Positions 9,185-22,255 of a stretch of 64,000 bases of DNA are shown piece by piece. This DNA comes from Linanthus parryae. Its lineage: Eukaryota > Streptophyta > Magnoliopsida > Ericales > Polemoniaceae. Numbering within the stretch: the stretch's first letter is position 1; every line of letters begins with the position of its first letter. The DNA is taken from NCBI GenBank assembly GCA_023055425.1, contig JALGPY010000005.1, positions 6,969,501 through 7,033,500 on the forward strand, read 5' to 3'. The notes beneath the pieces are model-generated. The model was not told where the DNA came from, searched no databases, and worked only from the letters and a program-made list of their open reading frames with translations. The position numbers and the translations under genes were made by a program.

Positions 9185-12100
9185 TGTTGGGAAATTTTAT
9201 TTCCTTGTGGGCCAATATGAAAACATTGGTAGTTATATTATTTGGGCTATCAAATAAACGGGCCACTAAAGTGATCTAATTAATAATCGGGCTCGTAGGA
9301 ACATAAAGTGGTGTGGGCTTTGTAATGTGTAGTAGCCCATTACTAATTGATTAGGGTTATGGGAGCCTCATCAATTTAGTATATAAAGACTACTAGGGCT
9401 GTGATCCCCAACACATTCGAATACAGTAATCTCACTCTTCCCATTGAGAGAGATCATTGAAGCTGGTCCGAGTTGTGGTTGGAAGATCGCGGTTCACTCA
9501 AGATCATCATGACGTGGAACATAATACACTAGCTATGGACCGAGGTTAGTCTTATTTAATGTTCTTATGTTCTTGACTATTCTAGATGATAGTTTATGTG
9601 TTGTAGATTATGATTCCGCCTTTAGATAATCTACATGAAGTTCTATTTTGATCTAACAAGTGGTATCAGAGCCACTATCATGCTAGGATGGTTAAGAACA
9701 AGTAATTAAAGTTAATCCCGAATTAGGGTTTCATGCCTCGTTTTCTGTGCTTATGTCGTATCTGGGATTTCTTCATATGGTTGCGAAGATCTCGAAATAA
9801 GCTTTCCAACGATATATTATAAGCTTAATTCCGACTTACGGTTTGAAAGTTATGGTGTTTAAACCAACTGCTCCGATTAATGATTTGCCAAACACTGCCT
9901 TAGATCTGGGCTGTGCCGAGTCTCGATCTGGTGTGGCAGCGTGTACCGCTGCTTTGTTGTGCCGCCCAGATCCGACGACTCATATTGTTTTGGCTATTCC
10001 GGGAGTTCTAGATATCCGATTTGGGCGATTCAATAGTCAAACCGTAGGTTTTTGGGTCTTTTGAATCCATCTGTACGGTTAGATTTTTCAGATTCGGAAT
10101 ATTTTTCAGGACAGAATAAATAATTTCGTATTTTAGCATGTTTTTGGACATGTAATCTCATTATTTCCATGTTTTGACTAAAGTAATGTTTCTCTCATGA
10201 TACTACTGTTTTTATATCATGTTTATGACTTGATTCATGGATAAAATATGCGAGATTATTATTATTGTTAATTTTGGGTGTATTTTTAGTATGTTGCACC
10301 ATTATAAATCATTAGTGTATATTTGGTATATTACACAATATGAAATATGGTGTATATTTAGTATCTTACACCATTATTGATATTTGGTGTATCTTTGGTC
10401 TTCATACACTATTAAATATCTTTGGTGTATATTTGGTATTGTACACCATAATTGATATTTGGTGTATTCTTTGGTATTTTGACACCAGTAAATATCTTTG
10501 GTGTATCTTTGGTATTCTTACATTTATTAAGTGTCTTTTGGTGTATATTTGGTATCATACACCATATGATATTTGATGTATATTTGGTATTCTTACACCA
10601 TTAAGGATATTTGGTGCATATTTGATATCTTACACCATTATGAATATTCTGGGTGTAATTTTCGGATTACACTAAAAGATTAATATTACGGGTTCTACAT
10701 TTAATACATTAGTGTAACTTTGGCATTTTACACTAAAATATACATTTTAGACATTAGTGTAATTTTGGTATTTTACACTAAAATAAAATGGTCTTGTATC
10801 CTAGAGTAAATCGGTTGAAACAATATGTCGCCAAAGTGACCTCTATTGTGTAAAATTTATTTATTTTGGGATATAAGATGTGTGTGTTTATTATTTATGC
10901 GACTGGCTAATCGGCCCAAAGGAAGGTTGTTAGTTGGCCAAATAATAAGCACACTTGTGGTAGTAAATATGTGACGGTTATCAAGTTATTCCATGTGAAC
11001 AATACGTCGGCCCAAAGGAAGACTTCTTGTTTGACCGGACTTACTGTCAATATTTGATTACTGCGTGGAGAGTACCACTTACAAGTTGTTGTTTCTGTCC
11101 AAAGACTAAACAACAATGTTGTGCTAGGTATCTTGTAAAGAACTCGTTATTATATTGTTGATTTATGTCTTGCATGAATACTTGTGGTTATATTTTATTT
11201 CATGCTTGTACAATATATTTGTTTTGAGCCAATGTATTTAACTTGTTCTCTATTTAAGTCAGCTTATTTGTTATTACTGACAAAGACTCGCATTTAGTGC
11301 TTTATAGCATGTATATATTCTTGAAAATAAAGTTAATTCTGGAAGCTTTTAAGTTAAGTAATGGTAATGCTATTGAGTTCATCAAGGTTATGTGTCCAAG
11401 TTTTCTAAAGAAAACATTAAGAGGATTTTTAGCAACATTGTCTTGCTAAAAGAGGAACATAAGGGAGTACATCCGGAAAGCTTTAATCTCAATTAAGAAC
11501 TTAAGTACTAAAGTTAGAGTTGTCTAAATACATGCTCATAAGGTGTATATGTATTTTCTCTCAAGCACTTAAGTGAGTATACGGAGAGTTGTAACGCTCA
11601 TATGGATAAATAAGTTCCTTGTGAACTTTTCACTCACTATGTGTTAAAAGAGAAAATAGTTGTGTCAGATTAAACTAAATGTACTCGTTTAGTATTTGCC
11701 CTAAGGATAATAGTCGAGATAAAGGGAATACAGTCATGTAAGTTGCAGTTGAATCACATTCCTAATATGTAAATGTAATATCATTCGGTAAATTTTTGAT
11801 ATTTTTTACATATATAAGTGAATGTGTGAATATGAATTTAATGCCACATGCTGGATAAGGAAAATTTACTTCTCACTATGGATAAAATTTTGAGTTAATT
11901 TAAGTTTTGTACCTAATCATATTTGGCGAGTAGATTTTGGTGCAACTACTCAATCGAGAATACTTATGCATGGTTGGTTGTTGGGCCAATAGCCACTTGA
12001 TGCTGAAAGATTCATCTTTATGGGCAATGGCAAGACAAATATAGTTGAAGCAATAAAGAATTTTAACTTTTTTAAAACATTGTTTGAATTTTATGCATTT

Positions 12101-15100
12101 ACTAATGTTAAGGAAATAATGTTTTCTGGGATAAATTCAGAAATTTTGATGTTTTAAATATAATTCAGTGAAGGTTGTAAATGCTTCATTTCGGTTAAAA
12201 GCAATATTTCAAAAGTAATGCTTCATTAAGAAAGACCATGCATGTCATCGTTTGAGGTACAATGATGCATAGTGAGAATTCTATATTTGGTATGACACAA
12301 AAGCTTAAGGAATATCTTCGTTGGAAGAATTAAGATGCTTGTGTGTTATAGAATTCGTAGCATCCCCGATTTCACAAATATTTTAAATTTGTGTTGAAAG
12401 CGTAAAGGGGTGTACAAAGAATTAGGTGTGCGTTGAATAAGGACATACTAGAACTTATATGTACTGATATGGTAGACCACTCTTTATAGTTGTTTTGGGT
12501 GGAAACAGTATCATATTTAGTTCATAAGACTTATGTCCACCTCATCAACACCTATAATCGGTTTGAGAAGTAAAGTATGTGAATGTATAAGGTAACAACA
12601 TTCATGGTGTTAACTTAATTCCTATAGATTTGCACAAATTTTCTTCCCTACATGGAGTTATAGACATACTTGTCATAAATTAAGTTTGTGGGAATGAAAT
12701 TAAACATATTTGGATATTGTAAGGAGAATGATTAGTAATTTTCTTTATCATGAGGCTATGGGAATAAAGATTTAAGGTTGCAGCTTACATATAAAATATG
12801 TTATGTATTAAAGTGGCTATTTAGTACCATAAATGATTGGCTAGGCGGATACCTAGTATAAGGAGATTCTCATTTCGGATCATCCCACCTAAAGTGAGGC
12901 CATATTGGTCTAGTGGGAGATATTGAGTTTGGTATTAGCTCTTTGCCACTTTTATTGATGTCATTAATAATTGAGAAGTTCTAAATCTCGCAATTTGTCT
13001 TCTCCAATAAAGCCCTTTTTCTTGAGACTTTTGAGGATGTTGAGTTTGAGTGGGAGATACGGTTATACGGAATATTTTCTTTGAACATAAAGTTTGTGAA
13101 AGGCACATGTCTATTGTTTATGCAAGCAATGATCGGCCCAAAGGAAGGTCATTGTGTGGCCAAACAATAAGGCATACTTGTTTATGCGAACAGTAATCGG
13201 CCCAAAGGAAGATTATTTGTTTGGCCAAATAAGAGGGTGCATATTTAGTTATTCATACCGTTCAAAGAAATATTCCATAAGGATACTCATAATAGACAAA
13301 CTCATCAGCCTCAAATATGAAGTGCCGCTAAAGTAATTCACTAATGACATGAGAAATATGATTTATGTATTACATGTTATTCTCATGTATTTGGGTTTGA
13401 CATAAGGTTTGTGGAAGATGACCAATTAACTTCTCACAAGTCAAACAAATGAAGTGAATTGATTTTGTAATGCTAAGATGATATCTCTGGCAAATTTAGA
13501 GACATATGGAATCTTTCATAATAGCATAATTTATTGTTAGTTACAATAAAGAAGGTGTGCTGTTGGTAATTATGAAAGATATGACGGTCATACATTGTCA
13601 TTACATTTCATCTAAAAGAGGCACTGACTAAAGAGACTTCATAAAGTTTTACGAAATTCTCTTTTGAGTTGTTATGTCATGTACGATTACTTAAAGTAGA
13701 TGTACATATATATGGATAAGTTGATTACAATCATATAACTTTGACTTTAGTTATTCAAAGTACATGTTTGTAAATTACACAATTCCATTTATAATCTAAA
13801 AGCTTGCTTCTAGATATGGTATCGCAATATTCATAAAGTTATTATCTCATGTTGTGCGAGATAACTACGGTAGATATTTGTGAGTACCACAGTTCAGTGG
13901 GAGTAATTTTCTGGTGCATTATTTGGATTATACTCTTTTGACTAGCACCGATATAGACTTGTTGGGTGGACCAAGATATTCTTTATAAGGTTTCTAAAGA
14001 AAAGATCTTGGGGACATATTTCCTGTGTTGAAAACAAATGCTCTTGGGGTGTATCATTGAGTATTCAACAAGAGATCTATATCGATAAGGTATTTGCTAG
14101 AACGAGTACTTAAGGTTATGCACTGAAGAATAATCCTACTACTTAAGGAGACAATTTCTAGTCTCATTCAGTATTTCAAGAATATTGAGATAAGTAATAA
14201 ATGATGCAAAGATTCGTTATACATCGAATCAATGAGTCTTGTGTATACCAGAATATGTACATATGTGGTTATTGTTTACATATTGGTATAATTGGTATAA
14301 TTTTGGTTAATCATTGTATGTATTAGGGTAAACATACAATCGGTTAGTAAAGTATTGGAGAGAACAAAAGACTACATGCTCACTTATCGGAATTTAGATA
14401 ATTTTGAGATCACTGAATCTAATTCCGAGGATTAGGTCAAGTTTATTGACATAAAGTCTTATTCTTCTTAAGAAAATATTCAGAGTGTTTGTGTCAATGT
14501 GACATTACTATGATAAACTCCATTCTTGAGGATCCTCTAACTAAGGAATTACCACATAAAGTGTTGAGGAGCGGATTGCTCATTTGGAGTGGTAATATCT
14601 AAGGTACTTTGGTTTAGTGGGAGTTTGTATCTAATGAATGTCGTTTCTCGAGACACTTACTCCAGTTTCTGCAGAATAAAGTTTATGTTTCATTCAAGTT
14701 ACTCTGAATTATTGTTATTTTGAATTTCCAATTGCGGTTTAGCATAAAGATGGAAATTATTAGGTTTGATCTCACTTCAGTAAGGATCAGTGGAAATAGG
14801 CATGTCCAAAGATCACATTGCATGTAATTTCCCGCTACACATCCACACTTGATCTATGTCATTGAATATATTGGTTTGGTGATCATTGATGGGTCTTTGT
14901 TACGACTATATTAAATGTGGCAAAGGTCGCTTTGGTCTCACACTGGTATAGACAATGGACCAGATTGTTATAAGGAATGTTCTAAGGATGATAGCACTTT
15001 TGCTAGCACTAAAGATTATGAAATATAACTACATTCGGTTTTTCAAGTTTGGCCCAAGTGGGAGATTGTTGGGAAATTTTATTTCCTTGTGGGCCAATAT

Positions 15101-15540
15101 GAAAACATTGGTAGTTATATTATTTGGGCTATCAAATAAACGGGCCACTAAAGTGATCTAATTAATAATCGGGCTCGTAGGAACATAAAGTGGTGTGGGC
15201 TTTGTAATGTGTAGTAGCCCATTACTAATTGATTAGGGTTATGGGAGCCTCATCAATTTAGTATATAAAGACTACTAGGGCTGTGATCCCCAACACATTC
15301 GAATACAGTAATCTCACTCTTCCCATTGAGAGAGATCATTGAAGCTGGTCCGAGTTGTGGTTGGAAGATCGCGGTTCACTCAAGATCATCATGACGTGGA
15401 ACATAATACACTAGCTATGGACCGAGGTTAGTCTTATTTAATGTTCTTATGTTCTTGACTATTCTAGATGATAGTTTATGTGTTGTAGATTATGATTCCG
15501 CCTTTAGATAATCTACATGAAGTTCTATTTTGATCTAACA
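9185..15540 (+). mobile_element. 6.36-kb Copia-derived LTR element with decayed interior
   Basis: Two 474-base LTRs (9185-9658 and 15067-15540) look identical by eye, begin TGTTGGGAAATTTTA and end ATCTAACA. The left is followed by AGTGGTATCAGAGCC, the initiator-Met-tRNA primer site; the right is preceded by CCCAAGTGGGAGAT, a Copia polypurine tract. Target duplication is CTATT (9180-9184 and 15541-15545), and unit 2 has the empty site near 32900. The interior keeps recognisable scraps of Copia pol, for example FIFMGNGKT near 12010 and EDPLTKELPHKVL near 14530, but no long ORF. Each LTR has a TATA motif (tagtatataaag). Identical LTRs with a dead interior imply recent mobilisation in trans. Confidence 0.92.
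10265..10790. repeat. TTGGTGTATATTTGGTAT minisatellite inside the Copia derivative
   Basis: An imperfect tandem array with a unit of roughly 40-50 bases (core ttggtgtatatttggtat...tacacca). The core contains the inverted pair ggtgta/tacacc, so single strands could form many small hairpins. It lies between the primer site and the first pol scraps, in the leader/gag position. The open frame across it is a product of the repeat. Confidence 0.75.
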
Positions 15541-15958
15541 CTATTCTCCTGCTTGAGCTGGAACCCTGGAATTCACTGCATAATTCCTTACATTTAGCAA
15601 TTTCTGCACCCAATCAGCTCCACTATTTCTGCTGGGTATTTTATCTTTTGCATAGCCTGAAACAAACAGAGGAAGGGAGGAAGAATTCTGAGAAGAATAT
15701 GACACAAAGGAATATTCGGTGTGTATTTTGTTTTGGAATTTATTTCTGGCGACGTCAAATAGTGACGTGATTATAATGCCTCATGGCTCCAAGCAATGGC
15801 CCAAATGGGTCCGTGTGTGTAGTGAACAATAAGAAAACTTGCCGACCTTACAATGTATTGTGTGGAAGAAATGACAATATCCTTAGAAATCCAGGACATT
15901 GAAAAACATGCAGAAATAGTAATTCTAGATAGCCTTCCAAGCAACAGCAATACCTTAA
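15541..15958. other. Right part of LINE remnant and spacer, unit 1
   Basis: Continuation of the minus-strand LINE RNase H remnant interrupted at 9184, followed by unassigned sequence. From about 15670 (gggaggaagaattctga) onward it aligns with the diverged region starting near 40858, so this is the start of the segment that lies upstream of each gene X copy. Confidence 0.5.
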
Positions 15959-16410
15959 GGCCTCGTTTGGGCAAGGTATAAGCAGGGAGATAGGGATAAA
16001 ATTGTACCTCCTGCTCCTTGTCCCGTGTTTGGGTGCAGGATAAGGAGCAGGTTATTTCTATCTCCCTTAGTACAGAACTCAATTTTTTTTATATAGGTGG
16101 TATAAGGAAGTATGGGGGGGGGGGTTATAAGGAGGGTGTTCTGGAAAAGACAACATTGCCCCCATATGTTTTGTGTGCGTATATTTAGGTACATATACAA
16201 TGTGATCATACACATGTCCTGCCTCTTATCCTGCACAACTCAAACATGTTCTTACATATCCCTCAACTTATCCTATCTCATATCCTGCTCTAACCAATCA
16301 CTCGGAACTAAAAATTATTTATCCTGTCTTATCCCAGTAGAATCATATCCTACCGCAAATCCCAGTACAACTCTTATCCCCATGATTTTTTCCCTTACCC
16401 AAACTAGGCC
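15959..16410. mobile_element. PIF/Harbinger-type MITE, unit 1
   Basis: The 452-base element has terminal inverted repeats GGCCTCGTTTGGGCAAGG and CCTTACCCAAACTAGGCC and a TAA target duplication (15956-15958, 16411-16413). Family assignment rests on the GGCCT...GTTTGGG termini and three-base TWA duplication. No transposase is encoded. The diverged homologous region near 41215 has an unoccupied TAA site. Confidence 0.85.
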
Positions 16411-16413
16411 TAA

Positions 16414-17035
16414 TGCTTTTGCAGATACTAAATCTTATGAGGGATGATAAGGTAAATGTGTAACTGTAAATAGAGCTTGTGATTATTTGACTATGCACTA
16501 TTGTTAGCCGGTCTCTCATTCTTGGTCCCACACCCATGCCAATACGGCACTTCGTGGATAAGGGTGTAGGCATGACAATGTGCTAAATTATGGTCAGAGA
16601 GCAAGTTTGTGCTTTGGTTTCAACTTCCCCTTGCCTCATTGTTCGTGTCATCGTCTTCACCTTATTCAAGGTAATACATGCTGTCATTTTCGTCTAAATC
16701 ATTGGTCACAATCTAAAACGTGCCGTCCCTTTTCCTCACTCTTGTTCCTTGATGAGTTGCGGACACTCAAGTCTTGTTTTGGGATCAAAATATTCATTGA
16801 GATTATTGTTTAGTAACTTGAATTCACGAAACACTATTGGATATTTGGATGTTAATATATTTTCAAAATAGTTGTTTAGTTTTGATTTCTAAAATTGTAT
16901 ACAGGGATGACGATGGAGAAACAGGAAATGTTTTAAGTAAAAAATCTGATTTACCCATTATAGGTACGTTGTCAAAGAAACAAATACTTGATCAACTCGA
17001 GTTCGAGTCACCCACTCCCATTGCTTTGTTTAATT
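16414..17035. other. Upstream region of gene X copy 2
   Basis: No gene recognised. The stretch recurs at 33792-34412 and, strongly diverged, at about 41225-42990. Conserved landmarks include ggatgacgatggagaaaca and ctcgagttcgagtc. It probably contains distal promoter sequence for the next gene X copy. Confidence 0.5.
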
Positions 17036-17136
17036 AACTTAGATATACACGTGTAAAGAAAAACATGCTCTATAAAGGCATTAGGGTTCTTCAATTTAGA
17101 ATCGTCAGTGCCCCCTTACTCATATGGGACTTGAGA

Positions 17137-19738
17137 ATGTCCGCCGCCTCCTATATGGCTGCTCTCAATTTTTTACGCTTCCGAGCCTTTAACATATTTC
17201 TTCCAACAGCGTCGGCAAGGTTTCTATCATCGTGTTATTAGTACGTATTTTTGTTTCACAATTCGCGGGTGGTATATTCGATCATGTTTTTGCACTTTGT
17301 ATCTAATCAATCGGATTGTATTCCTGGGTATTGCTTGATTTATAGCAAAGTTTGGTGCAGAAGAAGAGGTGCACATAGGTAGATCAAAAGCAAGTTTGAT
17401 TGAATGGTATCATAGAGAAAACATATCCGCCTTTCTTTCTCTTCGAATCCAAAATGATCAAAATTGTGTGAAAAAGTAATTAGTAGATGAGCTAACTATT
17501 TCGAAGTTTTATGATCAAATTTTGTACAACAAGTGTGACGAAAACTCAATCATGTGATCTTTTATATGAGCAAATTTGTTATATCTATTTTATTGATCTT
17601 GATTTATTTCTGTTGTTTGGCTGTTACTTGCGTAAAGTCTCCAATGGTCAAGAACTCTGTGCAGTTGATTCGAGATCGATGTTCATCAAATTTCTTTTTT
17701 TCCACCTTACACTAAGTATGCTGGTATGTTTTCTAGATACTCAATTTTTATATTATGCACATGCTTGATTGTGATATGTAATTTTTCTTTGAAATTGATT
17801 CATTTTTTTTTTTTGATAAACCAAATTTCCATAATATGCTTATTTTACTGTTTATTAATAGATAATTTGTCAAAGAACTTGTTTGGTCAAATGGTGTTAT
17901 GCATCTAGAAATCATACTTAGCTTGTGATGCTTATGATAGTATTCCAAGTGTTACACTGAGTTGCTACATAAGCATTTGCAATATCTCTACACGGATAAG
18001 CATGGAGTTAATGTGAAAATTCTACATGGTAAATAATAGGAACACAAATCTTCCCCTCCGGATGTGTATTTATTAGCTTCTCGTTCATTCTACTAATAGG
18101 AGGTTAGCAAATATCACCACTTCGATATTGGTTTTGTACTAACATAAATAGAAGTTGGTGATGATATTTAATGAAATTCGACAAATGTAGACTTGCATGC
18201 ATGTATGTATGTATGTATGTATGTACGTATATACTTTATGGCAGTGTAGTAAAATTAGGGAGTGCCAATATGCTTCGCCATTTATTTGTTATCCTGGTAT
18301 TTCACCTCCCATGTGTCAAGATTTGAATGTTAGTATCAATTTATTTTAATATCTTTATATAATCATATCACCAATTGGAGCACCCCACATAAGCTCTGAA
18401 ATTAAAGGGTGAAGACAAATAGGTGACATCTAGCATTTCAAAAAACCGGGTTTCGGTGCCAGTTGTCTCATTAAAAATCTCCCATTATTGACTATGAAGT
18501 TAATGCTGGAATTTCACTCAAAGCACTAGAATGTGTATGGGATTAATTTGTCTTGCCTATTTTATTATTATTATTATTCTTATTATTATTAATATTATTA
18601 TTATCATTAATGATTATAATATCCTTGATAGGATTTGAGACAAGTATCGTATCATTCTTTCTTTAATATTCTGTAGTATACCTGGAAATTAATTAAATTC
18701 CCTGATTAATTGGGAGAAATGCTTGTTAATTGACTAATTAATGCTCTATCGAGGACTTTCATTACTTGGTAAGGTATATATATCATAACCAGATGATGTA
18801 AGTTCTCGAAGGTGTTCAAACATGGAAGACCAAACTAAGCTACCAGGTGAGACGAGCTTTCAATGTTTCTCATCTCTCCCTCCCGTTGTTTTTATTCTGA
18901 TTGTTATAGTAGTAGTAGTAGTAGCTCACTGGAAGCTTCAAATCTAGTCTTTGATGTGCCTTCTATAGGTGGTTTTTTAAAAGTTATTTGGATGATATTG
19001 CCATGTATCCGACTATCTATGTATGTACGGCACGTGTGTGTACTTGTAATTACCGTACCTAGTTTTAGAGATCTCTGCTTTATTAGATATCTAGTGAGGA
19101 TAATAACAGGAAGTTTCTGATGCTTTTATCTTTGGTAGAGCGAAATCTCGGTGGAGGGAACGCACAGGTGGAAACTGCTGAACCAAGAAACTTGCAACAC
19201 TCTCTTCCAGTGAGTGAGAACAGTGGAGGAATCCTGAGGTAAGGAGCTGCTTCTCATCTATCTGTAGTTAGGTATTTTTTACTAAAGGGACTTCCAACAT
19301 CCGCCAAATAAATATATGTATATATATTTATGTGTTCTCACTATTTTTTTTTGTGAATTCATAAAACGAAGCTAATTTTACTTTTGAAAAGCGTAATTTT
19401 ACGTATTATTAGTTGGATAAGCATTTATGTTTTTTTGTTATATTTTCTCGATTCTGTTATTGATCAAGGTTTTAAAATCCCATCTCTCATGGCATTTCAG
19501 GAACAGTGATGTAAGAGCAGCTCGTGAGGCTGCTTCTGTTGTTGCTGGAAATGGAGCTGAAAACCCAGAGGGTTACAGGTCATCGGGAATTAGGGCCAGC
19601 AATGCACCATCACTACCTCTCCAACGGAAGCGAATGACATGGAAGTGGAGGAAAGCAGATCCACCAAGTACACTGTACAAAAAGCTAAAAAGGGACGAGT
19701 ATGTAAATCCCGACGACATTGATGAAAGTGACTTTTAG
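17137..19738 (+). CDS. Gene X copy 2, unrecognised; exons partly resolved
   Basis: Family not recognised. Exon 1 (17137-17240) gives a basic, Ser/Ala-rich presequence-like start with no acidic residue. A second candidate exon (after the acceptor near 17624, to CTG before gtatgt near 17722) joins in phase with exon 1 and reads YYLRKVSNGQELCAV. At the 3' end, the exon 19139-19238 (ERNLGGGDAQVETAEPRN...) ends with two bases of an Arg codon that is completed by the terminal exon 19501-19738 (NSDVRAAREAASVVAG...), which contains QRKRMTWKWRKADPP, TLYKKLKRDEYVNPDD and the acidic end DDIDESDF. These exon frames are open in this copy. Middle exons are uncertain, so I cannot state that the whole gene is intact. 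It may encode a small organelle-targeted or nuclear protein. Confidence 0.5.
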
Positions 19739-20131
19739 GACTCTGAGTCGACCGGTTTTCAGCTTGTAATGGAGTTTCAGCATGTAATGGAGTTTCAGTT
19801 ATTCCAAAACATTTTTAACTGTTTTTCCCAACTTTAGTATTATGGAGTTTCATGTTCTTCTAAGATGTGCTTGTCTCCTAGACTTGAGCCCTTCTGTGGC
19901 AACCGATAAATATACTTGTAATGAACTTTTTTAAATGCTGAATTGTTGCTCGAGTAATAGAGTTTTGACGAATTTTCTTTATATCTTAACTCTATCCAGT
20001 AAATAAATAATATATCGAGATATTCTAGAGGAAAAACCAAGGCAGCTTCTCCTTTCCTCAACTAGTTTACGTGCCATTATTGTCCGCACACCTTTTTTTG
20101 CTTAGTACTGGCCATGTTATAAAGCTCGGAT

Positions 20132-20305
20132 TTCATGATGTGTGACACTCCCCCTCCCGAGATTAGGATCATTTTGATTGCTGATGTTCTGGGGAGTAGC
20201 AACCCCAAAAACCATGTTCAGGATCTCACTTGATGATCCTGTTTTGTGTTTGTAACCTTATGGACTCTTTGTTTTAACTTTCCGATGCAAAAAAAATAAA
20301 AATAA
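20132..20305 (+). mobile_element. Poly(A)-tailed retroposon, unit 2
   Basis: Same insertion as at 3076 in unit 1, flanked by ATAAAGCTCGGAT (20119-20131) and ATAAAGCTCAGAT (20306-20318). Its A-rich tail (aaaaaaaataaaaataa) is longer and interrupted, showing tail change since the two units separated. Confidence 0.7.
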
Positions 20306-20457
20306 ATAAAGCTCAGATCTTAAAGTCGGGCCGTTGTGTGAAACAACCCTCCACAAAAGAGGCTGTTGTTGCTTTTTCGTTGTTGTTTTATGTAATGTTG
20401 GGCTTCTGTGGGGCCTGGGCTGTTCATTTTTTTTTATTCGGACTTCGGTTTTAGTGC

Positions 20458-20901
20458 ATGTTTGGGAACCACGATTCTGGTTGGAACAAGGATTCTCAAA
20501 TGACCATTATGGGGTGGGTGTTAAGAGATGATAATGGCTCTCCTATCAAATATGGCTGGGCTTTTGAAGGTACTTCTTCTCCAAGAATGGCTGATTGTCT
20601 AGCTGTATGGTTGGCTGTTTGGAAAGTAAAAGATTATAATGCTGGTAAGGTGGTATTTGAAAGTGATAATCTTCATGTGGTGGAGTGTAGTAAAGGCAAG
20701 AGGAAGATCTGGGAAATTGATAAAGTAGTGAAAGATATTCAAGACAAATTATCTCAAAGTCAAGCCAAAGTGGACTGTGTGAATAGAATAGGAAGTGAAG
20801 CAGCTGATGTGTTAGTAAAGATGTTAGTACAGCACAGTAACAATTTTGCTCTAGTTAAAGAAGAGTTCTTAAAAGTGATTGTAAAAGACAGTTCTGGTTA
20901 G
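20458..20901 (+). CDS. RNase H-like (RVT_3) domain ORF, unit 2
   Basis: The 147-residue ORF is identical to the unit 1 copy except for one residue near the start (TIMGW instead of TNMGW). It carries the same incomplete catalytic set: no N-terminal Asp strand, Asp in place of the usual Glu, and the later ESDN and EAAD segments present. It lies between gene X copy 2 and the GCN5 fragment. Near-identity reflects the recent 17-kb duplication and is no evidence for selection. Confidence 0.6.
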   Translation: MFGNHDSGWNKDSQMTIMGWVLRDDNGSPIKYGWAFEGTSSPRMADCLAVWLAVWKVKDYNAGKVVFESDNLHVVECSKGKRKIWEIDKVVKDIQDKLSQSQAKVDCVNRIGSEAADVLVKMLVQHSNNFALVKEEFLKVIVKDSSG

Positions 20902-21245
20902 TTGGTTTTAATGAAATTTTGGTTGACAAAAAAAAGATCTCAGAAAAAATAATTTTAATGTGTTTTTTGACATTTGCATGATCATAGTTTATTTATAAGT
21001 GATTGTATTCAAGAAATTGACAATATTGTTCTATAGATTTTGTTTAATGGATCAAATTACAAATTTATAATATCAGGTCATTCCAAACGAGTTTTGATTT
21101 TTAAATTTTCAGTTAGTACCAAACATGATAATGATCAATCAAAGTTAGTTTAAATTTGTAATTTTATAATTGTAACCAATCAAATAGTATGAACAAGTGC
21201 TATAATTGAACCGGTTTGGTCCTGGGCTTTTGATTCTTAGTATGT

Positions 21246-21402
21246 CATATATATCCCTCCCACGGAACTTCCCCCAAGCAAAATTCAAAACCCTAGTTCT
21301 TCGGATGTCTGAGGTGGGGAAGGACGGTTCAGGTGTGAATACGGTTCCGGCTACTGGGAATAATGCGCATGGTAGTGTGGTGAAGGAGGATGTGAAGAAT
21401 AT
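21246..21402 (+). pseudogene. GCN5 5' fragment, unit 2
   Basis: As in unit 1: the GCN5 leader (atatccctccc...AAACCCTAG) is fused to codon 130 onward through the shared 477-base deletion, with an ATG at 21305. The frame is interrupted by the Copia LTR at 21403 and stops at 21445. It contains no catalytic domain. Confidence 0.85.
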
Positions 21403-21891
21403 TGTTGTAACAGAACTCCTGTTTCAGAGCTCTGCTACAAGGTAGTTATACCTGGGGGTATTCGAGCAAGAACAACGAAAGCGAAACAAGAACGAGACAG
21501 ATATTTAACGTGCTTCACTAACGAATTCGTAACGAACCCGCTAGCTAATCCACGACCAGAACCAGATATTTTATTGAGAAGAGAACCCGATTACAATGCA
21601 CGTCATGGCCACAACGGCCACGGCGACAACCCGAAACACCCACCCGAACACACCCGCACAAAAACTCTCCAAGGCACCAAAGCCTTTATGTATAACCCGA
21701 GTGTGTTGTTCTGTGCATATGTATGTGCCACTAAAGAATCCCTTATATAGCCAAAGTTGCTTGGGCACAAAGCCACAAAGCACCGCCTCACAATTGAATG
21801 GAAACAATACCATTCTCATGTGACCACACCTACCTTTGACTTTCACCCTTCACCCCCAACTTGCCAATTTGATACAAGTCAATCCCCAACA
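21403..21891 (-). mobile_element. Copia-type LTR (minus strand), unit 2
   Basis: 489 bases, same ends as the unit 1 copy (TGTTGTAACAG to CAACA), followed on the right by aatctccaccttg, the reverse of a Copia polypurine tract. It is inherited from the unit 1/2 ancestor, since it sits at the same base of the GCN5 fragment. Confidence 0.75.
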
Positions 21892-22255
21892 AATCTCCAC
21901 CTTGACTTGAATCATCTCAGCAACCCGAAATCGGAATCTGATGCTTCTCTTCTCAAACCTGCACCGGATGCGTCTCCCAGAACCAGAAACGAGCACGCCT
22001 CCCCAAACAGATTTTTCGCAGTTGTATGCGAAACCAGAATCGCCAAATTGTTGCTCCAACTACATGCATTCCTGTAACAAATGCGCCCGATGTGGCTGCA
22101 CTTCCGGAAACAGAAGCAAGTGCTCCCCCAGGACCAGACTCGAATGTACTCACTAAGACAGAACTGAATACATTCCAGATGCGCCCAATTGCCCCAGACA
22201 GATGCACCATGACAAGTGCCCAGATGTCATTCAGACCAGATGCACCAATGACGAG
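21892..22255 (-). mobile_element. Retroelement interior remnant, left part, unit 2
   Basis: Equivalent of 4831-5193 in unit 1, with the same CAGATGCGCC-type short repeats. It is cut by the insertion at 22256 after ACGAG and resumes at 29280. Confidence 0.5.

Larger units (their letters stand above)
1..17035. repeat. Segmental duplication unit 1
   Basis: First of three closely related tandem units. The sequence at 1 (aacttagatatacacgtgta) recurs at 17036 and 34413, and matching order continues: gene X, RNase H-like ORF, GCN5 5' fragment, minus-strand Copia remnant, E1 gene fragment, gypsy-like element, LINE piece and MITE. The left edge coincides with the window start, so the unit may begin earlier. 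Unit 1 differs from unit 2 mainly by a private Copia derivative at 9185-15540, by lacking the 22256-29274 insertion, and by small indels. Confidence 0.9.

Noticed and set aside
4244..21445. Functional truncated GCN5 enzymes in units 1 and 2
   Set aside because: No acetyltransferase exon is present and the frames run into a Copia LTR within about 33 codons.
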